Both the position numbers and the translations under genes were made by a program. This document shows positions 46,654 through 59,592 of a DNA stretch of 64,000 bases, one piece after another; the stretch's first letter is position 1, and each line of letters begins with the position of its first letter. The notes beneath the pieces were generated by a model. The model saw only the letters and a list, made by a program, of their open reading frames with translations. It had not been told where the DNA came from and made no database searches. The stretch is from Mangifera indica (Eukaryota; Streptophyta; Magnoliopsida; Sapindales; Anacardiaceae). The DNA is taken from assembly GCF_011075055.1 (NCBI RefSeq), contig NC_058155.1, positions 12,433,537 through 12,497,536 of the forward strand. The letters run 5' to 3'.

Positions 46654-49600
46654 ATGAAAGTAGATAACAAAATGGGCTTCAGATTTCATCTGGTTCTCTT
46701 GGCACTTGCTGTGCTTGCGACACCTGTACTCTCCGATCTGATCCTCTCCAAAGTCGATCGACGCGTAAGCTTTTCTCATTTAGTTTTGTGTTTCTTGATC
46801 TTATTTTGATTCGTAATTGATAATTACCTCTGATTTTAACTTCATCATGTGTAAATATGTTGCAGAAAGAATATAATTTGACTTTATACGCTAGAAATGA
46901 TTAAATAACGGGGATCTTTCTTGATCTTCTTTTGTAGATTGATTTGACTTCACAAGTTGTTCGCAGCCGTTCAACACTTAAGGTGCTTCACTAAATTTCT
47001 CTTTCTCTGTCACTGAAACATGGATTTTTAGTAATTTTTTTAATTTTATGGCAAAGGGTTTCGTTTTAATTTCGAAATCATCAAACTTTGTTGTTGTAAT
47101 GTGATTTGTAGGTGGAGAATGTTGGTTCTGAGTTGGTATCAGAATTTTTGTTGTCGTTTCCCGAGCACCAGGCTAAAAACTTGGCCTATTTAATGTCAAC
47201 ATATGGTGAAGGGAAAGGAAGAGCTAAAGGCTCTGGTGTTACTCTCCCTGTTAAAGAAGTTAAACCAAAAGGAATGCCCCCAGCTTTGACCTTTTATTCA
47301 GTAACATTCCCTAACGGACTTGGAAAGGGGGATATTTTCACTTTCGATGTCTTGGCTGTATTTACCCACTCCCTGCAGCCCTTTCCTGAGAAAATTACTC
47401 AGGCTGATATTCAGCTTGTTGTTTTCCAGGACAGTGCTCACTTCCTGACTCCTTATGTTGTTAAGGTCCAGTCTCTCAGTATTAAATTGCCTGATGCTAG
47501 AATTGAATCTTACACAAAATTGGAGAACACAAAGCTTCATGGTTCAGAGATCAAATATGGCCCTTTTGAGAATCTCCCTGCTTTCTCATTCTCACCCATA
47601 GTTGTTCATTTTGAAAGTAATCAACCTTTTGCTGTTGCTAAGGAGTTGGTGCGGGAGATAGAAATTTCCCACTGGGGTAATGTTCAGGTTACAGAGCATT
47701 ACAACCTTATCCATGGAGGTGCTGAAACCAAGGGTGAATTTTCTAGGTTTGCTCATATTTTCCAGAATTTTTTAAATTTATCTTTTATTTTAAACAAACA
47801 AGGATTTGGAATAAATATGTAAATTGGGGGGAGGTTTGACTTCTTGTTATTGTCTCAATGTGTCACAGGCTTGATTACCAGGCTAGACCCCACCTCAGAG
47901 GAGCATCAGCATTTAGACATCTTCTTGCAAAATTGCCTCCAAGAGCTCATTCAATTTATTACAGAGATGAGATTGGAAATATATCAACATCCCATCTATG
48001 GGGTGATTCCAAGAAGGTGGGTATTTGAGGTTATGTCAGATAAGCTGTTTGAATAGCTGACCTTAACACTGGTGTTCTCATTATTTACAGACAGAGTTAT
48101 TGATTGAACCAAGGTATCCAATGATGGGTGGTTGGAGAACTAAATTTACCATTGGATATGGATTACCTCTCAAAGACTTTTTGTTTCATTCAGATGGGAA
48201 ATATTTCCTTAACATAACTTTTGGAAGCCCGATGGATGAATTAGTCATTGATAGTCTCATTGTTAAGGTTGGTAATATGATGATTGTTGATATAAATCTT
48301 TTTCATTATTAATTTTCATAGCGTTGGTATTGGCACTGAGTTTGGATATTAGGTGGGACTATCCTTCTCCGTGCATCTTAGAATTAGATCAGATGGGCTT
48401 TCTTGGTAAAAATGTCTAGCCAATCAATTTGCAAATGGTCATCATAAATTACTAGATATTGTGTACCTTTTAATTTGGATTTCTTATTTTTGCATCCCAG
48501 CACCCATGGAATTATTGGAAGCATGAATTGTGCCATGGTGGTTCCAAAGTTTCTTCTATGCTCATCTGATTGAGTACTTTTGCTTTCCAGGTTGTTTTGC
48601 CTGAGGGATCTAGTGATATGTCTGTGTCTGCACTATTTCCTGTTACACAATGGCAAGAGGTAATATGAAACAAAGTTTTTATGTCTTCCATTCTTTATTT
48701 ATTTTCATTAATCACTTTCAATTTTTATTTCAAACGTTTTATACAGTTGTGTATTTGTTTCTTCTACCATTTGAAATGCAGCTTTTGTTTTCTGCTTACT
48801 GTGCTCATGATTCTATGCAGACCAAATTATCACACTTGGATATTTCTGGTAGGCCAGTGATTGTGCTGCAAAAGACGAACGTTGTGCCAGAGCATAATCA
48901 ATTTTTCCAGGTATTATCTTCTCCGCTTTCCTTGTGAATAAAGTTCTAACTTTTCAGTGAAGCCTGCATTACCTTATCACGGAGACAATATGTTTGACAT
49001 AGGCATAGACTGACATCATTATCAAAGTGTTATAGTTCTTATATTTATGTCAAGTCTTCCCGTTTTATTAGCTTTTAAGTTTCTATTGTTGACTGGAGTT
49101 CAAAAATCTATGTTCAAAGTATCCTTTAAATAGTGAGGTTAGTTTTCTTCCTGTGATTAAAGTGTGTAGAATACATTGAGGTAAATCCCTTTCTTTCTGG
49201 AGGACTGTGCTATCCTTTCATGACTTGGTGGCATGAATGGTTATTATGTAAGATAGTTGTTCTTGTGTGCTATGTTGTGTAATTGGAAGGAAAAAAACAT
49301 GGAAAATCAAATTAAATTCTTTATTGTTTGTAACCATATGTCTTCTTCTACAATTATAAAGGCCTAATTGATTACATGGCAAGTGTTTATTCTTTTTATA
49401 TAAAGTTCAGGTAAATAACTCAATTTTATCACCGATTAAAAATAAATAATTAAAGTTGATTCAGACATATTACCTTTTCACATTGCACAAATTACATTGT
49501 CAACTCTCATATCGTCATTAATATTGATGCTGTACAATCATTGTTTATTTGGCAGGTCTATTACAAGTTCAGCAGCTTTTCGATGCTTAGGGAGCCACTG

Positions 49601-50472
49601 ATGTTGATTTCTGGCTTTTTCTTTATCTTTGTTGCTGGCATTGTGTATATGCATGTTGACATGTCAATCTCCAAGTCATCTCCTTCTTATTTAGCAAAAT
49701 TGCAGTGGGATGAAGTAAGTAGGATGTTGTCAAGTAATGTGCTTGTGTTGAATACCTAGCATTCCATGTACAATTTTTGGTATTTTATGCCTATTGTAAG
49801 CTTTGCTTTCTGTAATTCCAGGTCCAATCAAAAATTCAGCAGCTCCAAAATATTATCAATCGATGCCTAACCACACATGATAAACTGGAAGCATCACTAC
49901 GTGATCTTTCTAGGACCGGGGATGTTCAGGCTTGCAAAGCAGCTCGCAAATCAGCTGATGTTCAGTTAAAAGAGCTTTCAAAGGAGTTGAAGCCCCTGTT
50001 GTCATTCTTGCAATCTTCATCAGCTGCCTCCCAAATACACCTCAAGGTTTTCTTTCTGTTCGTTTGTTTTGGTGAAAACTCTTTCTTTTTTTTTCAAATA
50101 TATAAAAAATAATAATACTTAATATAAGTCTTTTATCTATGAAGTTTTCTGCAACACTTTTTTAGACTAGTTTTGTGGTTTGAATTAAATCTTTTACACA
50201 AAGTGTACTTGTTTTCTTTTCTTGCACACTGCATTAGATTGTCTTCTGTTTGTAGCAATTAAGCCCCCTAGTATATACAGGTGGAGGAGCTGGTTACCAA
50301 GGAGAAAGAATTGCAGGAGAAGGTAATGGCAAAACACTCAACTGTGGTTGACTGCTATGAGAAGAAATCTGGTGTACGAGATATCGAAAACCGGGTTGCT
50401 CAACAGCAGCAGAAAATTACAACTTTAAGGCAGGAGGTTGACAATCTGCTGGAGCTGATTGATGAGATATGA
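46654..50472 (+). CDS. OST1: Oligosaccharyltransferase subunit 1 / ribophorin I
   Basis: Ten exons (46654-46764, 46938-46982, 47112-47746, 47869-48016, 48091-48267, 48591-48659, 48821-48910, 49556-49714, 49822-50046, 50281-50472) give 616 residues, or 610 from the second Met at 46672, which better fits a signal peptide (FHLVLLALAVLATPVLS). Family marks include THSLQPFPEKITQADIQLV, EISHWGNVQVTEHYNLIHGG, PHLRGASAFRHLLAKLPP and YRDEIGNISTSHLWGD. One membrane helix lies at about 440-460 (LMLISGFFFIFVAGIVYMHV). The tail is coiled-coil. Ribophorin I is a non-catalytic subunit of the ER oligosaccharyltransferase that presents substrates for N-glycosylation. Exon 2 is only 45 nt. No defect is visible. 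Confidence 0.95.
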
Positions 50473-51396
50473 AACATTAGGTTTATTTATAACAAGTTTA
50501 GATTTAGGTTTGTTTGAGAGTTCAAATGAAGTTGATGAAGTAATACTTCAGATCAGGATTTTGTTATTTAAGGCCAGACATTTTTGCAATGTAATTTACA
50601 GAGGCAAAATGAATTTTCGTTGAGGAATTTAAATGGGCAAGTAGATATCGAATGTGCTCTATAATTCACCTTGATAATAGTGGAAACCGAAAGGATACGA
50701 TACCAGGAGATTAGAGAAAGATAGGGGCCAATAATGTTTCTTCAAGACATATTTGACTTTGTTGCGTTGTATATGCACAATGTTTTTAGACCCGGACTGG
50801 ACGTCAACTCGGTATGATATAATTATAGGTTCTAATTTTGTGATGTCAGCCTTACGATCAGAATTGTATATGTGACATTGCTATAAATTGTATATGTGAC
50901 ATTGCTAGAGGTTTCAACAACCCCACTCTAACAGGATGTTGATCTCATTGGGGTGGTTGATGTTGATCGTTAGAAGGATTTTGAGTAAAAAAAGAAGCAA
51001 AATTAAGAATAATTTTGGTGGGTTGTTTTGTATTCATCTTGTGTTGTTTTGTTACAAGAATCTACTATCCATGGTTGCTTACATATACATGGAGGAGACT
51101 TCTGAGGGTGCAGGGTTAACCTTGAAGTCACTGATCCTGGATTTTTTTTTACCCTGACTTCAATCACACCAAGATCAAACCCAAATCGTAATTCAATATT
51201 ATTTTAATATTTATCAATTTATCTATGGTTCAACTGTTAGTCAGACCAATTAGACCGATCATAAATGGCCCTGGAGTAGGTCCAAGTCTGAAAACATTGT
51301 TAGTAACAACAAACAAAAGGAGAAACTGACTAAAAGTAGAAAATCCTGACCAATAATCTGGGATAAAATAACAACATTTTGTCCTAATTTTAGTTT
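50473..51396. other. Convergent intergenic region
   Basis: It holds the 3' flanks of OST1 (plus) and the DHHC gene (minus). A 24-bp word, ATTGTATATGTGACATTGCT plus four bases, is tandemly duplicated at 50863-50910. No gene is recognised. Confidence 0.55.
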
Positions 51397-54300
51397 TCAA
51401 GGGAACCTAGAAGAAAATTGCTTTTGATGAGATTCACTTGGAGCAAACACAGGTAGCTGCCCACCCCTCTGTGATCTACCCTGATAAATACTTGATGTCG
51501 AACCTCTATCCAGCCTACTGCCCATGGCACTACTTCTTGTCCCTCTAGTCAGTTGTTCATTCACAAGGGGTCCCCCAAAAAATATGGATTGTCCTGTGTA
51601 CAGAAGCTCTGTTGCAGGAACCTGAGAAGAACCGGCAACTCTTGAAATCGTAGAGATGAAGCGCCCAGCCTCTGGATCCCAAAACACTGAACTTCTTGTA
51701 CTTTCTGCAGCACTTGCATTATTTCTACTAGGTGCTTGTGCTACATTGTCGCGCATAGCACTCTCATTTCCTTGGCTTTGTCTTGAGGACCAAGGAGATT
51801 GATCTGCTGACGATTGATATATGGGGTTGAAGTGATCTACATTTGAAATCTGCTGCTCCATAGGAGAATGGGCGAGGTGAGAGACTGGGGGACTACTAAA
51901 GTTGCTAAGGCTGTGACCACATGTCTCACTATCTTCTCTGCTAGCTCGACTGGGCGGATATGGGCTCTTTGATTTCCCTGCTCTTGTATTCCTGGACTGA
52001 AACCCTCGATGACTGCTCATTGGGCTGCTTCGCATGCTCACATTGCTACTGGATAAATGATCAGGATCGTATGGATGATGTCGAGAATTAATAGGCCGAA
52101 GTACAGATGATGATGCTCTTGCTTTTGCAGCTGCTTTCATTGCCTCATTGGAGTCCAATTTTGCAAGTTTCCATGCACTGATTCGCACTGGACGCTGAGG
52201 AAGCTTTTTCCCTTTGTCAGCAGGTCCTGTTGCATCTGGATCTACTGTGGATGGTAAGCGTCCTGGCTCCAGATGTGGGATGATTTCATCCTGCTTGCAA
52301 TTCAAACGAAAATGATCAAGCCCAACCTTTCTAGATTGGAAGATTATGCAAGGTTTTAATGGTACAAGAAGATCGAATGTGAAACACTTGGCCAAGAAAA
52401 GAATATAGAGAGCACAAAAACCAGGGCCCATTTTTTTCATTCTTCTCTAGAGGTTAACATAATAAATGAGTAGACAGATACATTTCTAAAGAATTTTGAT
52501 GCATGAATGGTACAATTTTCTGAACAAACAAGAAAACAAGGGATATCAAAATATTTCTCTTAACAATTATAAGACTCAAGCCCACAATCACTATTAGTCT
52601 TTATAGCCTTATTCAGTACAGATGGTAGTTATGGCAATTTAAATCATTAATTCCCCTTCCATCCATGCAACCAGACACTTCTAGACCAGCTGTCAAGATA
52701 AATAATGGTAGTGGTACCTGGTGGTCCATGAAGACTCTTGGAGGGGTACACCAAGCACCTTTGTACTGCAAGCTCATGCCAAGGGAGCTTCTTCCACTTA
52801 CTGCCGTCACAGCTGAACTGGTTGGTGATGTTTGCAGACTTTGCTGGTCTCCTCCGTCAACAGATGGTCCAGGTGGTTCACTTTGTGTCCTCATGGCAAC
52901 AACATACTCATATGTTGTAATACCCTGAAAAAATAATGATTCAAAATTTGCATACATGAAATGAAAGCTGAGAGGGGAAGGGCAAGTATTTGAAGAACAA
53001 ACCTTTCGCATCAGAATCATGTGGAAGAAGAATAGTTCTCCCAGAGGCACTGTGGCAAGAAAAGAAACAGCAGTGCATATGGCCTGTAATCATATTGTGC
53101 AAAACATTAGTTCAGAACCAGCTCAACAGAAGTTATAGTTTGTAAACCCCCAAAAAACAAGGCATAAAAACAGTTTCTTATGGATATACAAAATTGAAAA
53201 GGGAAGGTGAAGGATAATTCAGAACAAGTTTGGCATTTCAATTAGAATGGCGAAACTTGTTTTCTCCATTTCTCATAATTTTTATTGAGTGAAGAAAAAG
53301 GGAAAAGTTATTAACATATATATACCAACAATCTAAATTGAAAGCAAAGAATACAGAAGCATACCACCACTGTAGCAAAAGGGGGTAGAGAGAATCCAAC
53401 TCCAAGCCTTGCAGTTATATGATCTTCTGTACCCTTTTTATCAACAAAGCATTGAACAAGAACAGCAACCCCAACTCCAAATTCAACAATAAGCTGGTAC
53501 ATATGCACAGGCCAATACATACAACATGATACTAAAACTGATTGAATGATTATACATGAGTGAAATATTGCATAATCCGAAAAGAACAAGAAAGTCAGAC
53601 AAACATAAAAACTTACCCATAGAAGGCTTGATGCCATTAAGCACACAAAGGTGATATAATTTTTTCTTCCCACACAATTATTCAACCACTGAAACGTACA
53701 TGCAGATAGAAATTATGAGCTATGGAGAAGTAAAGTTTAGCAATAAATTACCAAGTTATTGAAACTAAACAGGACATACAGAAAATAGTATATCAGGACC
53801 TAATCCTAATGAACTAAGGTGATGCAAGGTAATATTCATTTGTAGCATACGATGGCTAATTGTTGAACATTATTTCCTCCTCAGATAGTGCCCGGCACCA
53901 AGTGGATCTGAGACTTCACCAAGATGGTGGTTAACAAGAATAAAAGTTTAAATCTTACTGACTTACCCTACAATGATGATCAAAACCATCAACACATTTG
54001 TCGCAGCTCCTGCAATGTTTGCTGAACTTCCGTACCTGCAAACAATAACTGAATCAGTGAATGTTCTTTGTCCTCTCCTTTGCTAGTTTCTTTCAGTTCG
54101 TATTCATAGACAGGTAGCTTATCCTTGTCAGGCCTAAAGCATGGACAGTTAAAAGAACTAGACATATGAGTTTACCGACAATTTTCTTTGTGCTTTTGTA
54201 GCACTTTAGGGTTGTGATGGGAGCTTTCGTGTATAAGCAAGTTACTAAGTGTAATAAAAGAACCTTGCTTGTAAGAATCCAGTACCTCAGCATTGCACAG

Positions 54301-55956
54301 TGTGCAGAACAAAGCATCCTCCTCTCCAGATTGCTGTTGTGTAAGATCTTCATCTTTGCGGCAATCTGCTCTAACAATAAAACCGCAAAAAATACCTCCA
54401 AGTATGGAGCACCAACTTGAACCATGCCTAGTATATTTTTCTCCATACCTTAAACCCACCTTGCTAGGTTCTTCAATGGAAGATGCAATGCCTGATCAAA
54501 AACAAAGCAGAAAGTGTCTTCACAATGATCACACAGTTTCATTCTCACTCTAGTAAAAAGGATGATCACCAGCTCAGCAAAGTCAAGACAAGAAAAAAGT
54601 AAGATTGGACATTTTAGAGAAACTCCCGGGTTTGAACTTAGCAAAACCATGCAGTAATTAGACATTAATTTCTCAATATGTTCTTGGGTATCGCTGGCCA
54701 ACTCAGTTTTTTCTGATGGTCTGATTGGCAAGGTATAACTATCATAATTAGAATTGACCATAAAAGATTTCATCACTTCAATAAAAGAACCATCAAAACA
54801 TTTACCAGGAAGCTCTGTGTCATTTTGTGATTTATAAACTGAGGTCTTGTCAACTTCAAGCAGGATTCCAGGATCTGCCGGATCAATAGCAGTGCACCGA
54901 ACATAAAGAATGAATACAGCAAATGCCTACAAGTTGAATCCAAACATTAAAATAATCAGAAAGGAAGTAATAATACATTTTTTAAGAGATATTCAAAGAT
55001 AAGTTTAGAATGTTCTTACTAAGACAGAATAAACACCAATTGCCACAAATCCATAGATGTCGTCTGTCCCAAGAAAAGGAGCAAAGAAGGCATAATATGC
55101 AACAGATAGCAAAAAGAATACTGTTATAGCCACAACCTGTACACCACAAAAAATTAGCCATAAGCCATTAACCATTAGTATATACCTCCCGAACTAATAC
55201 AAATAACCAAAATGCACCCCCATCAATTCTTCAAAGCCTCCCAAACGTAGAATGAATAATCCAAAGCTTGATTTAGACACATTGGGCCGTTGATTCCATA
55301 TCTAACTTACCATACACACCTTTCTAGAACATTAATCAATATCTAATCATGAGTAATGACCTCTAATTTGACTCACTTCTATATTCTACTGGCTCCTTGC
55401 AATAAGTTAAAGTCAAGCATCTGTTAATGCAAATTGACAAAATCACTTTCAGAAACCAGAGTTATACATGAACTGTCAATTTAAACCAAAGAACCAAAAT
55501 CAGCACCAGAACGAAAACAAATAAACAGTTAATTTTATTAAGTACATGGTTTACAAACAGATTTTGCCTGCTCCAAAGTGAAAAATGAAACTTTTACTCT
55601 ATTTTCCAACAAAATAAGAAAAATAAGGTAAAACCCATGAACAAAATCTCCCAAATAATTAAAAATTACAGAGAAAAACGCTACACGGATTAGAAAAACA
55701 AAAACAAAAAACAAAAAGCTTGATATGTACGTAAACTAGCTTCCAAAACGCAAAGAGAAAATATTGCTCAAAAAAGGAATTTTTAATTTTTCCTGGTTTA
55801 ACCTATTACTATTCACATAAACCAGCAAGAATTATAACTCAAAACCTCACAGTTTGAAGAAAATTGAGAACAAAACCGACTGAAGAAAGCACATAAAAAC
55901 AAAGAATGTACCTGAAATGTGTGAGCAGGTAGTTGCCATCCATGACGCCTAGCCAT
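51397..55956 (-). CDS. DHHC-type protein S-acyltransferase (PAT21/PAT22 group)
   Basis: Ten exons (55956-55912, 55136-55020, 54926-54806, 54491-54286, 54035-53967, 53688-53617, 53493-53365, 53083-53003, 52924-52718, 52290-51397) give 646 residues. The protein starts [15 protein letters not shown]. Two membrane helices (about 16-38 and 43-66) precede a DPADPG motif. A Cys-rich domain, [19 protein letters not shown] then [19 protein letters not shown], holds the catalytic DHHC at 182-185. Two more helices follow (about 197-225 and 240-277), then the TTYE form of the TTxE motif at 283-286, and a Ser/Arg-rich tail of about 300 residues encoded mainly by the last exon. These enzymes palmitoylate proteins at endomembranes or the plasma membrane. 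The start resembles the Arabidopsis PAT21/PAT22 group. Exact orthology is unresolved. Confidence 0.94.
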
Positions 55957-56414
55957 AGTTGTTAGATTAGTAAGTCCACAACCGCTAAATCAACACCATA
56001 AAAACTCAAATAACACCTTACAAAACCAATCAGCTTTTACTAAAACCATAATGCAAATCTACAGTCAAAATAAAAGCCGGGTTCAATCTCAACCCAGATG
56101 TTAAAAGCTGAGTTTAAGACAACCCATGAAGTTGATTTTTAAAGTTGTGGAGCTCGTGGGGCTCGATTCATGGATCAACGAGCCTTCAACAATTAGAAGA
56201 AGATGAAGAATACAAAATTAAGCTGTTGGACCATTTTTTATTCCGTAAAAACGAGTTTCTTCGTTGCGGCGTTTTTTTGTCTTTCAACTCACGTTTCGAT
56301 TTCACCTTCACGTTTTTGGTGCCGGCATGCTCACAAATCACAGCTAACTCATTTCATTTTATTCGTGATTTGGTCCTCTAAGTATACCTAAATTTTCGAA
56401 TTTAAAAATTAAAA

Positions 56415-57107
56415 GGCCAAAGGACTATTTCCCACCCAAACTATCCTGAATTTTCAAAGTTTCCCCCGTTAATGTTGAAAATACCATTTACCCACTCATG
56501 GTCGTTAAACTTAACTGAATCTGTTGGTTATATTATTTTTCCCCTCAAATCCTAAAAACTAACACTTTCCCCCTAACCCAAGTTTTTAAAAACTACATTT
56601 TTCTCCTAGGGTTTCCAAACTTTAGATCCAAATTTTTCAGTGATGACCGACGATCTCCAAGCACATACTCTCCCTCTCCTATCGTCTTCTTTCAAAGACA
56701 AAGACGATTCGTCTTCGTCTCGATGAAGACGTATCGTCTTCTTTGATGATGACGTTTAGGAACGTCAGATGATGCACGGTCGAAAAGAGGAGACACAGAG
56801 GAGGAAGAGTCGTCGCCTGGAGATCATCGGTCGTTGCTGAAAAATTTAATCCGAAAGTTTGGAAACCCTAGGAGGAAAAATACAGTTTTTAAAAACTTGG
56901 ATTGGGGGGAAAGTGTTAGTTTTTAGGGTTTGGGGGATTAAATTTAAGTTTATTTTTAATATTATAGATAAAATGACGATTTTGCTTTTGAATATGTCAA
57001 TCTCACCTTTTTTTTATTAGCCCATAGATAGGTAAATGGGTTTTCCAAAGTTAATGGGTAAGAATTTGCAAAAAAGCATACCTTGGGTGGGAAATAGTCA
57101 TTTGGCG
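56415..57107. mobile_element. Mutator-like fold-back element, copy D
   Basis: The 693-bp element begins GGCCAAAGGACTATTTCCC and ends with the inverted form GGGAAATAGTCATTTGGC plus one changed base. A perfect 9-bp target duplication, AAATTAAAA, lies at 56406-56414 and 57108-57116. Both arms carry CCCTAGG/CCTAGGG and TTTTTAAAAACT words shared with copy A, and the centre has GAAGACGA-type repeats. It is about 460 bp upstream of the DHHC gene start. Confidence 0.92.
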
Positions 57108-57771
57108 AAATTAAAATTGCTAATATGAATTTTTAGCAATTTTTTTTTGTCGTAGAGACCATTTTGTTACTGAAAAAGGGTCTTTGTATTTTGTTATTTT
57201 AATAATTTCCACTAACTGATAATTACCTCTGAAAACTTGCTGCCGTTTTAAGGTAATTAATTAAATATTTATTAATCATAATAAATCAAATCAAGGTAAG
57301 CCAATGTTTTTAGACTCTGAGCATGGAGGTATTAATTAAAATAGTTTTTTTTAATGCATATATAACTATTTTTTATTATATAAATATAACTGTTTTTTAA
57401 ATTGTTTTTACTTTTAAAAGAAAAAATTATAAGATTTAAGATTTGTTGGATGAGTTAGTCAAATAGATTAGCTAATCAGCCAAACATCCGATTAACTAAT
57501 TTTAAAAAATAGATTGATTGATTACATATTTGATCGATTAGCTAACCACCTGATCAACTAATTTTTTAAAAATAAATTAGTAAATTGAGTACTTGGCCAA
57601 TCTACGAACCTTTCCACTATCAAAGTCATCAAAACATTTCATATTTTTATCTCATTTCACCTTATATTTCAATCTTAGTTGAATGAGTGGGTGAATTTAT
57701 ATTTGGTTGGGTGAGTTTTGGCTAGATGAGTATAAAACCTAAAAGTATTTTAGATATTTTATGTTTTAGAC

Positions 57772-57796
57772 TATATATATATATATATATATATAT
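57772..57796. repeat. (TA)n microsatellite
   Basis: A pure TA tract of 25 bp in AT-rich spacer. Confidence 0.95.
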
Positions 57797-58407
57797 TATT
57801 TTAATCAATACCCCATGATCATGATTGGATTCAGTCAATGAATCGGTGTGTGGGTCAATTGACTTGTTTGATCTAGTGGATTGAGGATGCCAATTTGACA
57901 TAAATTAAATTTTAAATTAGGTTTTATTTTGTACTAATATGGTTATGATTTGACCTAAAAATTAGATCAATTTAACTAAATGATTTAAACTGCACCTTAA
58001 TATGATTCACTTGATTTAATCTCGATTCAGTTTAATCTAATGATTAAAATGAGTTTTAATTATGACATGAATTAGATTTATCACTAGTTTCTGATTTAAT
58101 CAACTTATCCAATATAAGTTTTCAAGCACTAAAATTCATTTTTATTTATAAGTTGAACAATTCATACATATATCATTTTCAAGTTAAACCTTCTTTTATC
58201 TTTTCTTTGGATTTGAAATGGGTTAAGCATAATCAAACGCAAGTTTGCGATCTATTTGTACCGACACCAAACAAGTTACACCCTGAATTGAATTATCAAC
58301 CTCACAATTACTATATTAGATAAATCAGACTTAAACAAATTGAAATTAATTTGTTAGAACCAAATAATAGATTTAAACTGAACCAACTTTTTCCCACAAT
58401 TAGAAGT

Positions 58408-59200
58408 AAAGGACCATTTTCAGTTTAAATTTTAGTCTAATCTCAAAATCACACTCACGACAATTGAAAAACTCAAACACCTACTTATAAACTAGTTGTC
58501 ATCCAAATTTTCAGTTAAAGGCAGAGGTAAAATTATTATTTTACTTATAAACCTTAAAATTTTAAAATTTTTATATTTCCCCCTCAGGTTTTAAAAACTA
58601 ACACTTCAACCCATTCTCAAAGTTTGAAAAGTTTAGATTTCACCTATAGGGTTTGCCTTCTTCTCCAATTACCATCATTCTGATCGACAACAGATGTTTT
58701 TCACCCATCTTCTATCTTTGACTACGAAAGACGACCCTTCGTCGTCCAGATCTACAAGAAGAGACAAAAGACAATGTTTCATCATCCTTTGTCACATCGT
58801 CCAAAAGCAACGACAAATTGTCATCCTTCATCGTGTCACCCAGATGACGAGCGTCATCCTTCCATCTCTTTTTATAGATCTAGACGAGGGAGAAGACCTG
58901 CGCTTTTTCCTGATCACCGGTTAATTCCCTAAGCCATCAAAGATAAAACCTGAAAAAAAGAAAAAGTAAATTTTTTAAAATTTAATCATAGATGGTAAAT
59001 GTGAATTTTCTAAACTAAGGAGAGAAATAATGTAAAGGTTTTAGGTTTTAGGGCTTATAAATAAAATGATGATTTTACCTCTATCTCTAACTGAAAATTT
59101 AGATGATAATTAATCGTAGATGAATATTTAAATTTTTTATTTATTATAGATGTGATTTTAAATCTCAACTAAAACTTACGTGAAAAATTATTCTTTTCTC
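58408..59200. mobile_element. Mutator-like fold-back element, copy E (diverged)
   Basis: The left arm from AAGGACCATTTTCAG is alignable for about 200 bp with the inverted right arm ending near TTATTCTTTTC. Shared landmarks are AAATTTTCAGTTA, GAGGTAAAAT and TTATAAAC/CTTATAAAT. The centre has GACGA/TCGTC-rich sequence like copies A and D. Boundaries are approximate and no target duplication was found. Confidence 0.65.
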
Positions 59201-59424
59201 TCTCCGTAAATATCAAATCAGGTGAACTTAATAAGCCCTCTTTTTATAATCTTGAATATTCTCGAATTCAAGTATTCAAACGAAAAAGGAATTGATTTGG
59301 TGTTGACTCACATAATATCAATATCAACAAATTTCTATAAATTTTATTTTGTTTTTATTATAATTTGTAACTTACCATAGTGAATGTTTTGAACTTTTTG
59401 TATAAAACTGTGTATACTAATATA

Positions 59425-59592
59425 AAGAAAAATTATTATTGAATTTTTTTATTATCTTTAACCAAATATAATAATTACTTATACCTTTTATTTTTATTAA
59501 ATTTTATTAAATATATAATAATTTATACTTAAAAATCTTCAAAATAATCTATAGATTTTGATACTAAAACATTTTTCAAACCAAACATCCCT
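59425..59592. mobile_element. Inverted fragment of the Harbinger-like MITE
   Basis: The reverse complement matches the left third of the MITEs at 18671 and 29588, ending AACCAAACATCCCT, which corresponds to their AACCAAACACTCCA-type terminus inverted. The rest of the element is missing. Confidence 0.7.

Larger units (their letters stand above)
55957..59395. other. DHHC promoter side and repeat-rich spacer
   Basis: The 5' flank of the DHHC gene is followed by fold-back element D (56415-57107), AT-rich DNA, a (TA)n microsatellite (57772-57796), degenerate sequence with GATTTAATC-type words (about 57830-58100), and fold-back element E (about 58408-59200). The ORF at 58694-58924 lies in the centre of element E and is not a gene. 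No other coding sequence is supported. Confidence 0.55.

Noticed and set aside
58694..58924. 76-codon frame with many Arg, Ser and Thr
   Set aside because: Located in the centre of fold-back element E and absent from other copies as a conserved frame.
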